NCBI GenBank assembly: GCA_900553775.1
Contig: USEZ01000046.1
Location: forward strand, 1 to 11,902
Reading direction: 5' to 3'
Length of the DNA stretch: 11,902 nt
Origin: an uncultured Slackia sp.
GTDB lineage: Bacteria > Actinomycetota > Coriobacteriia > Coriobacteriales > Eggerthellaceae
Every line of letters begins with the position of its first letter. Positions within the stretch are counted from its first letter, which is position 1. The notes beneath the pieces were generated by a model, which saw only the letters and a program-made list of their open reading frames with translations, was not told the origin of the DNA and did no database searches. The position numbers were made by a program, and so were the translations under genes. Below are positions 7,320 through 11,902 of this stretch, in pieces.

Positions 7320-8465
7320 ATGACCGAATTCGCAGGAAAACGCGCGACCGTCGTCGCGATCGTCGTGCTCGCAGCGCTCAGCGCGCTGGGCATCGGATGC
7401 TGGGTCGCCCAGGTGGCAGGCGGCGCGCATCTGCTCAACCTGACCAACTACGACATGTGGGGCATCTATCTGGCCGCCTTCACCGTCGCCACGGGAATCG
7501 CCGCCGGCAGCCTCGCCTTCGCAGGCGCGGCGTGCCTCGTTCCCGCATGCGCGTCGTGGTTTCCCTACGCCCGCATCGCCGCATTCGCGGGAGGCGTCGG
7601 CGGCACCGTCATGGCGGGCCTGTTCATCATGGCCGACCTCGGCGCTCCCTGGCGATCCTGGGAAATCATCGCCATGCTGCACCCCGGTTCGCCTTTGTTC
7701 TGGGACACCGTGGTGCTCAGCGCCTTCCTTGTCGTCTCCATCGCACTCGTCGTCAAGCTGGGCCGCGTGAACACGCCTTCCAGCAAAGGCGTCAAGGCGC
7801 TTGCCGTCATCGCGCTGATCGCCGGCGCATGCGTCGTGATCACCTCGTTCGTCTTCGTGTTCCAGGTTGCCAAGCCCTCGTGGAACAACCCCGGCCAGGC
7901 GATCTCGTTCGTCTTCGTGGCTGTTTTCGCCGCCGCGGCGTTTCTGACCCTCGTCATCGCGGCATGCGCGCGCTGCGGCCTGGTGGAAAACGACGTCGCA
8001 GCGCTGCGCCGCCTCGGCGTCTCGGGCGCCCTCGCAGCGGCGGGAGAGCTCGTCTTCGTGCTTTCCGAGATCGCCATGCTCGCCTTCGCAAGCGCAGGCG
8101 AGCACGCCGCCGTGGTGATGTGGCTTATCGGCGGCCCAGGCGCGCCGTTTTTCTGGACCGAAATCGTCGCCCTCGTCGCGGCTGTCGCCTTGTGGCTCGT
8201 CGGCAAAAACACGCCCGCCCGCCTGCTCGCATCCGCCGCGGCGCTGGTCGCCTCGCTTCTGGTGAAATACAACCTTTTGCAGGCCCAGCTGTTCAATCCC
8301 CTGATCGACTATGCGGGATTCGGACAGTATTCGGGGCTGATCGAAGGCGCCTATTTCCCCTCCCTTGTCGAATGGGGCGTATGCATAGGCATCGTCGCCA
8401 TCGCAGGCCTGCTGTGCACCGTCGGATTCGCCAAGTTCGGATTGGCGCGCACGGATAGCAAATAG
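7320..8465 (+). CDS. NrfD/DmsC-like membrane anchor subunit
   Basis: A 381-residue, strongly hydrophobic protein with about nine or ten membrane helices (roughly 8-31, 47-75, 82-108, 127-149, 158-184, 193-220, 232-257, 266-297, 303-326 and 349-377). Family signs are N-Y-D-M-W-G-I-Y before helix 2, A-T-G-I-A-A-G-S-L within it, and ADLGAPWRSW followed by H-P-G-S-P-L-F-W-D at the start of helix 4. NrfD-type subunits bind (mena)quinol and link the quinone pool to the ferredoxin subunit. The TAAGGAG at the end of the preceding gene provides its ribosome site, with the ATG 9 bases after that stop. The frame is intact, in contrast to the catalytic and chaperone genes. A strong hairpin terminator follows 13 bases after its stop. 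Confidence 0.92.
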   Translation: MTEFAGKRATVVAIVVLAALSALGIGCWVAQVAGGAHLLNLTNYDMWGIYLAAFTVATGIAAGSLAFAGAACLVPACASWFPYARIAAFAGGVGGTVMAGLFIMADLGAPWRSWEIIAMLHPGSPLFWDTVVLSAFLVVSIALVVKLGRVNTPSSKGVKALAVIALIAGACVVITSFVFVFQVAKPSWNNPGQAISFVFVAVFAAAAFLTLVIAACARCGLVENDVAALRRLGVSGALAAAGELVFVLSEIAMLAFASAGEHAAVVMWLIGGPGAPFFWTEIVALVAAVALWLVGKNTPARLLASAAALVASLLVKYNLLQAQLFNPLIDYAGFGQYSGLIEGAYFPSLVEWGVCIGIVAIAGLLCTVGFAKFGLARTDSK

Positions 8466-8478
8466 CCTTCCTCCCCTC

Positions 8479-8517
8479 AAGCCGCCCGTGCGCCCCTCGG
8501 GGCATCGGGCGGCTTTT
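8479..8517 (+). terminator. Intrinsic terminator or attenuator between the anchor and the chaperone gene
   Basis: AAGCCGCCCG (8479-8488) pairs perfectly with CGGGCGGCTT (8506-8515), and an inner GCCC/GGGC stem (8492-8495 with 8500-8503) fills most of the loop. TTTT at 8514-8517 follows. The stem is very strong and the U run short. It sits inside the five-gene module, so the chaperone gene would be expressed by read-through or from its own promoter. Confidence 0.75.
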
Positions 8518-8556
8518 CCATCCGCCGCACATCCGCCCCCCGAAGAAAGGATCGCC

Positions 8557-9263
8557 ATGCCCGATTCCCTGCCCGCCGCATCCGACGTCGAGATATCCCG
8601 CATCGAAAGCACCGCCGATTTCTTCAGCCTGCTCTCTTTGCTCCTGTTTCTTCCCACTGCAGAAATCGCCCAAGGAATAAAAGACCGCACGCTCGAGGCC
8701 GACATGCGTGCGCTGCTCGACGAGCTCGGCCTGGAAAAACCCGAGACTGCGCCGCTTTTCCCCCACGACGCATCGAGCGACGACATCCTCGACGCCATGC
8801 GCCAGGCATACACCCGCCTGTTCACGCATCCTAAAAGCCCTTGGTCCCTATCACCGAGATGCGATTCGTCGACATGCGCGATCAGGCGAAAATCCCTTCA
8901 TCGGCGTTTCTCAACGAGGCGGCTCTGCATGCCGAATCCTGCTACAGGAAAGCGGGCTTCGCCTTGGCAAACGAAACATCGCGCGAGCCGGGCGACCACA
9001 TGGGCATCGAACTGGAATTTCTAGGCCGGGCCCATACGAACCTCGCATCGGCCCTCAGAACGCGCGACGAGAAATCCCGGGGCTTCTGGGAAGGGGCCAT
9101 TCGCGCATTCAACCCCCACATGCGCTCGTGGGCGATTGATTTCTTCGAATCATGCAGGCGAAACGCGCAAGATCCCTTCTATTCCCGAATCGGTCGGATC
9201 GGCTGCATATTCATGATGGATTACCTATCCCGCTCGCACGAGAAAGAAGACGGCGAAAGCTAG
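8557..9263 (+). pseudogene. TorD/DmsD-family molybdoenzyme chaperone, frameshifted
   Basis: From ATG 8557 the frame reads a TorD-type helical protein (MPDSLPAASD..., then D-A-M-R-Q-A-Y-T-R-L-F-T-H-P-K), but after about 8840 the matching sequence continues in another frame to TAG at 9261-9263. That frame has VPITEMRFVD, EPGDHMGIELEFLG (the conserved P-x-D-H-x-x-x-E-L-x-F motif) and the F-N-P-H-M-R-S-W-A-I-D-F-F helix. One base is missing: restoring a C at 8838-8840 gives S-P-L-V-P-I-T-E, and restoring an A at 8833-8836 gives K-K-P-L-V-P-I-T-E. The repaired protein has 235 residues, normal for the family. As written, the product is 155 residues with a wrong C-terminal third, without the signature motif. 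TorD proteins bind the Tat signal and apo-form of the molybdoenzyme until cofactor insertion, here surely the enzyme at 4240. A modest AAAGG ribosome site precedes the start. Confidence 0.88.
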
Positions 9264-9349
9264 AAGGCACGTCGGCGATTCGACGCAGCAGGAAGGCCGC
9301 CATACGGCAGCCGGGATGGTTTTCTAACGGATCTCGTGCGTCGCAGAAT

Positions 9350-9398
9350 GGAATCGGCCGCGAACGAAAAAGCGGTACGTTCCCGCACGGCCGATTCC
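9350..9398. repeat. Bipartite inverted repeat in the torD-csbD gap
   Basis: GGAATCGGCCG (9350-9360) and CGGCCGATTCC (9388-9398) are perfect 11-bp inverted arms. Inside, GAACG (9362-9366) and CGTTC (9378-9382) form a second stem with an A-rich loop. Neither side has a good T run, so a classical terminator is not supported. It may fold in RNA or bind a protein near the csbD promoter. The rest of the 242-base gap holds no gene. GGTATAC (9464-9470) is -10-like, about 36 bases before the csbD start. Confidence 0.5.
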
Positions 9399-9505
9399 GC
9401 TATCTTCGGCACGCTTCGGTACATATCGCCGTCTCGGCAGCAGCACTCCGCCTGCGGCCCTATGGTATACGCGTCAGCGAAAGCGTCATTCGAAGGAGGA
9501 TCGCC

Positions 9506-9706
9506 ATGCAGGACAAAGGATTCATCGATCAGGTCGAAGGCAAAGCGAAAGAAGTCGCCGGCAAGGTGACGGGCGACGCGGGCATGGAAGCGGAAGGGTT
9601 CGTCGACCAGGCCGTCGGCAAGGCGAAAGAAATCGCGAGCGACGTCAAAGACGTGGCCGAGGAAATCGGCGAGAAAATCGAAGACGCCCTGACCGAAGGC
9701 AAATAA
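9506..9706 (+). CDS. CsbD-family general stress protein
   Basis: A small, highly charged 66-residue protein made of two similar halves. GFIDQVEGKAKEVAGKVTGD is echoed by GFVDQAVGKAKEIASDVKDV, the K-x-K-E-hydrophobic-A-G-K-x-T-G-D pattern of the CsbD family. These proteins are induced by stress in many bacteria, and their biochemical role is not established. The start is fixed by a strong AAGGAGG ribosome site (9493-9499) six bases before the ATG. It is monocistronic: a gap with an inverted repeat lies upstream and a strong terminator 22 bases downstream. Translation is probably high. A longer reading frame beginning at 9152 runs through it, but it is out of frame with the torD gene it overlaps and lacks this ribosome site, so it was not used. 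Confidence 0.93.
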   Translation: MQDKGFIDQVEGKAKEVAGKVTGDAGMEAEGFVDQAVGKAKEIASDVKDVAEEIGEKIEDALTEGK

Positions 9707-9728
9707 ACACGCACCCGATAGCCATCGA

Positions 9729-9766
9729 CGCCCCGTCTGCCGCGACGCACAGACGGGGCGTTTTTT
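9729..9766 (+). terminator. Intrinsic terminator after csbD
   Basis: CGCCCCGTCTG (9729-9739) and CAGACGGGGCG (9750-9760) form a perfect 11-bp stem with a 10-base loop, followed by six Ts (9761-9766). The T run overlaps the TAA stop (9767-9765) of the convergent SPFH gene by two bases. On the minus strand no T run follows the hairpin, so it mainly serves csbD. Confidence 0.92.
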
Positions 9767-10724
9767 ATCGGCGGCTTTTCAGTGAATCGGCCAGCGCATC
9801 GAGCGACGAATCGCTGAATCCTTCGCTGTATGCGCTCGGAATCACCACCGTGCCTCCCGTGTTCTTCACGCTTTCGTACAGCAGATGCATCGTGCGCAAG
9901 CGCAAGGCGACCTCGTTTTCCTTGTACTGCTCCGCCGCTTCCACCAGCATCGACGAGATATCCTTCTCCACTTCGGCAAGCACCATACGGGCGTTTTTCT
10001 CACGCTCCGCCTGCGCCTCGGCACTCATAACCTCTTGCAGGCTTTCAGGTATCACGATGTCCCTGATTTCGACAGAAAGAATCGTGATGCCCCACTGGCT
10101 CGTTTTCTCTTCGATGATTTCTTGCAGCTCGGCATCGAGCTGATTGCGCCGCACCGCCACTTCGGAGGCGCTGGCACGGCCGATGGCGTCGCGCAAAGCC
10201 GTCTGGGCGGCAAGGTTCACGGAATTGTAGTAGTTCTCCACCTCGAGCGCGGCCTTCTCGGCATCCCACACCATCCAGAAAAGCACGGCGTCCACGTTGA
10301 TGGGAACAAGGTCGCTCGTCAGCGTCGCCTCGGCGCCGAAGCCCGTCACCATGACGCGCTGATCGGCGGAAAGCGCCACCTGGTCGATGAAGGGGATCGT
10401 GAAATACAATCCGGGGCCCTTCGTGCGGCTGAACTTCCCCAGCCGCAAGACGACCACCTTCTCCCATTGCATGGCGATATGAATCGACATGACGGCGAAA
10501 AACGCGACGATCGAAGCGGCCAAGAAAACCCACACGACCGGCCCTCCCGCAAGAGCGCACCCCGCCGCCGCAACCGCGCAGAACGAAACGACGAACACGA
10601 ACGCCGAGAATGCCATCGCGCCGTTTTGCGAGGTTCGACGGTCGCTGCGGGAATTGTACTTTTCGATGGACCCCGCTTTTTTATCGCGGCCGAAAGGCGA
10701 ACGGGGCCTTTTCTCTTCCTTCAT
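9765..10724 (-). CDS. SPFH/slipin (stomatin-like) membrane protein
   Basis: A 319-residue protein with a basic cytoplasmic N-terminus (1-36), two hydrophobic segments (about 37-59 and 62-84) and an SPFH/Band 7 domain. QWEKVVVLRLGKFSRTKGPG, then L-Y-F-T-I-P-F-I-D-Q-V-A-L-S-A-D-Q-R and P-I-N-V-D-A-V-L-F-W-M are standard slipin signatures. Residues about 220-280 are a long charged helix likely to oligomerise (SAEAQAEREKNARMVLAEVE). Such proteins form membrane-organising assemblies and often work with NfeD partners. None is visible here. The ATG at 10724 is preceded by TAGGAG, which contains the stop of the upstream GntR gene, so the two are an operon with coupled translation. The role is probably envelope or membrane stress, inferred from the family. 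Confidence 0.93.
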   Translation of the reverse strand: MKEEKRPRSPFGRDKKAGSIEKYNSRSDRRTSQNGAMAFSAFVFVVSFCAVAAAGCALAGGPVVWVFLAASIVAFFAVMSIHIAMQWEKVVVLRLGKFSRTKGPGLYFTIPFIDQVALSADQRVMVTGFGAEATLTSDLVPINVDAVLFWMVWDAEKAALEVENYYNSVNLAAQTALRDAIGRASASEVAVRRNQLDAELQEIIEEKTSQWGITILSVEIRDIVIPESLQEVMSAEAQAEREKNARMVLAEVEKDISSMLVEAAEQYKENEVALRLRTMHLLYESVKNTGGTVVIPSAYSEGFSDSSLDALADSLKSRR

Positions 10725-10733
10725 ATTCCGCTC

Positions 10734-11135
10734 CTAGCGCAATCGGTATTTCGTTTCCTTCTTGATCTCGTGCGCTATGTCGATCATGCGAAGCTGGACT
10801 TCGTCGAGCGACATGCCCATGGAAAGGCAGCGCCTTATGGCGTCTTCGAGAACGGTATCGACCGCCGAAGCCATTTCGTCGTGCAGGCTTTCGAGCGTTT
10901 CACGCACGAAAACGCCGCGGCCGCGCACCGACGTGACATACCCTGAATGCTCGAGGTCGACATACGCCTTGCTGACCGTGTTGTAGTTGATGGATAAATC
11001 GGCCGCCAGGCTGCGAACGCTCGGAAGCTGCTTTCCCGGACGGTAGTAGCCTGTCTTGATAAGGTATATAAGCCTGTTGCGAAGCTGAATCCATACAGGC
11101 AGCCCCGATGTTTCGTCGAGCTTGAATTCGGGCAT
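10734..11135 (-). CDS. GntR-family transcriptional regulator, YtrA type
   Basis: A 133-residue regulator with an N-terminal GntR winged helix and only a short C-terminal helical tail (about 55 residues), the size and layout of the YtrA subfamily. Visible family signs are P-V-W-I-Q-L-R-N-R-L-I (13-23), the Y-R-P-G-K-Q-L-P-S-V-R-S-L-A stretch (31-44), the recognition part L-S-I-N-Y-N-T-V-S-K-A-Y and the R-G-R-G-V-F-V wing end. YtrA-type regulators usually repress their own operon, often one for membrane or ABC transport proteins, under cell-envelope stress. Here the partner is the SPFH protein whose start lies 9 bases after the GntR stop. The ribosome site before ATG 11135 is weak (GGGAA). Family call is secure, while the signal and targets are unknown. 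Confidence 0.95.
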   Translation of the reverse strand: MPEFKLDETSGLPVWIQLRNRLIYLIKTGYYRPGKQLPSVRSLAADLSINYNTVSKAYVDLEHSGYVTSVRGRGVFVRETLESLHDEMASAVDTVLEDAIRRCLSMGMSLDEVQLRMIDIAHEIKKETKYRLR

Positions 11136-11248
11136 GCATCATTCCCATCAATAACGTATTTTCAAACGAAGAGCTTTTGCTCGATTGTAACGAAAGACAT
11201 CGCAGGCCGTAGACGAAACAAGAATCTTCACGCCTTGGAGCCATACGG
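11136..11248 (-). promoter_or_regulatory. Probable promoter and leader of the gntR-slipin operon
   Basis: On the minus strand TACAAT (11189-11184) is a plausible -10, though no good -35 stands 16-18 bases before it. Just downstream, GAGC-AAAA-GCTC (11182-11171) can form a small hairpin. AATA-CGT-TATT (11160-11150) is a short inverted repeat close to the start codon, a possible autoregulatory operator. No terminator for the upstream NrfD-like gene is obvious, so read-through into gntR is possible. Confidence 0.33.
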
Positions 11249-11902
11249 TCAATGGAGGCCGGCGGAAACGATGCACATCCTCAGCGCGAAGCCGCCGAAG
11301 ATGCAGAGCGCGTCGACCAGGGGAAAAGCGCGGTCGATGCGACGCAGGAACAACACCGCCTCGCAGACGGCGGGAATAGCAAGCCCGCACGCCACAACGC
11401 CCGCGACGAACCATCCGACCAGCGGCTCGGAAAACAGCAGGGCCAAAGACGACGGGGCCTCGCCGCGCCGAAACGCCGCCGAAATCGTAAAAGCGACAAG
11501 CGCAAGGGCCTCGGCGACAAGCACGAGAACATGCCATCCGTGCATACGCCCCACATCGCGGCCGAACAGCCATGAATCGCGCAGGAAAGCCGCGACGAAA
11601 AGGCATCCCGACATTCCCATGGAGGCGGCCGAGAGGACGAAAAGCACCGGAACGAGCCACGTATCCCAAAACGCCACGGCGTAAAGCCCCTGCAAAAAGA
11701 GTCCCGTGTAGGCCATGACGGCCAAAGAAGAAACGACGCACAAGGCCTCGGCGACGGCCTTCGCGCGCATCGCCACCTGGGGAAGATAGAAATGGTTCGC
11801 TGCCGCAAGAAACAAGCCCACCGCGATAAGCAGCGTCAAAGCGAACGTCCCGAACGTCAGATATGTCTCATTCGGCCTGAAGAACAGCAAAACGAAACGC
11901 TC
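11249..11902 (-). CDS. NrfD-like membrane anchor subunit, C-terminal part (runs off right edge)
   Basis: An open frame of 217 codons enters from the right edge without a start of its own (the frame is open from 11902) and ends at TGA 11251-11249. It contains about six membrane helices. P-N-E-T-Y-L-T-F-G-T-F-A-L opens the first visible one, A-Y-T-G-L-F-L-Q-G-L with A-F-W-D-T-W-L-V-P-V-L-F-V-L-S-A-A-S-M-G spans the next two, and D-A-L-C-I-F-G-G-F-A-L-R-M-C-I-V closes it, all typical of NrfD/PsrC quinol-oxidising subunits. It is quite different from the anchor at 7320-8465, so it belongs to a second respiratory complex whose other subunits should lie to the right. A TTG at 11890 could in principle start translation, but the family needs more N-terminal sequence. 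Confidence 0.85.
   Translation of the reverse strand, partial: ERFVLLFFRPNETYLTFGTFALTLLIAVGLFLAAANHFYLPQVAMRAKAVAEALCVVSSLAVMAYTGLFLQGLYAVAFWDTWLVPVLFVLSAASMGMSGCLFVAAFLRDSWLFGRDVGRMHGWHVLVLVAEALALVAFTISAAFRRGEAPSSLALLFSEPLVGWFVAGVVACGLAIPAVCEAVLFLRRIDRAFPLVDALCIFGGFALRMCIVSAGLH

Noticed and set aside
6648..8825. A 725-codon minus-strand open frame opposite the 4Fe-4S, NrfD and torD genes
   Set aside because: It runs across three genes on the other strand, crosses two of their boundaries and a terminator, and has a low-complexity Gly/Asp/Glu composition. It is a shadow.
8833..8842. Programmed -1 frameshifting or transcript slippage in torD
   Set aside because: The sequence T-AAA-AGC does not fit the X-XXY-YYZ pattern and four As are too few for efficient polymerase slippage, so a simple deletion is preferred.
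1..11902. CRISPR array, tRNA or rRNA genes, insertion sequences, attachment sites
   Set aside because: No regularly spaced repeats, no cloverleaf or rRNA-like sequence, no transposase or integrase, and no terminal inverted repeats with target duplications were seen.

Overview
The window is GC-rich (about 60% by eye), densely coded, and carries the respiratory repertoire typical of anaerobic Actinobacteria of the family Eggerthellaceae (the Eggerthella / Gordonibacter / Adlercreutzia / Slackia group). It has a Tat-exported molybdopterin oxidoreductase with a four-cluster ferredoxin subunit, NrfD-type membrane anchors, a TorD-type chaperone and a cytochrome c assembly protein. The family assignment is inferred from protein style and gene content, not from a database match.

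Layout. Positions 1-641 (minus) hold the N-terminal part of a CcsA/HemX-like cytochrome c assembly membrane protein that runs off the left edge. A minus-strand set follows in transcriptional order: a LysR-type regulator (4054-3140, broken), an ABC-F ATPase (3014-1185) and a 74-residue stand-alone LuxR-type helix-turn-helix protein (1166-942), closed by an intrinsic terminator at 908-868. Divergently from the LysR gene, on the plus strand, lies a DmsABC-like module: catalytic subunit (4240-6676, frameshifted), 4Fe-4S subunit (6693-7310), NrfD-like anchor (7320-8465), a hairpin terminator, and a TorD-like chaperone (8557-9263, frameshifted). After it come a CsbD-family stress protein (9506-9706) with a textbook terminator, a convergent minus-strand pair of a YtrA-type GntR regulator and an SPFH/slipin membrane protein (11135-9765), and the C-terminal part of a second NrfD-like anchor running off the right edge (minus).

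How it works together. The intact form of the module would move electrons from menaquinol through the NrfD anchor and the 4Fe-4S subunit to a Mo-bisMGD enzyme outside the membrane. TorD would mature the catalytic subunit before Tat export, and the divergent LysR gene would probably control it. The substrate cannot be read from the sequence.

Main observation. Three of the five genes of this module carry different inactivating lesions: an amber codon in the LysR DNA-binding domain, a +1-type frameshift at a GATG tandem duplication in the catalytic gene, and a one-base loss in the chaperone. The two electron-transfer genes and all other complete genes in the window are intact. This looks like recent, concerted decay of one respiratory pathway, or, less likely, clustered sequence errors. 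I did not find a convincing wholly new system. The second most unusual feature is the small LuxR-type HTH gene, which lies in the same reading frame as the ABC-F gene, separated from it by one stop codon and six sense codons.
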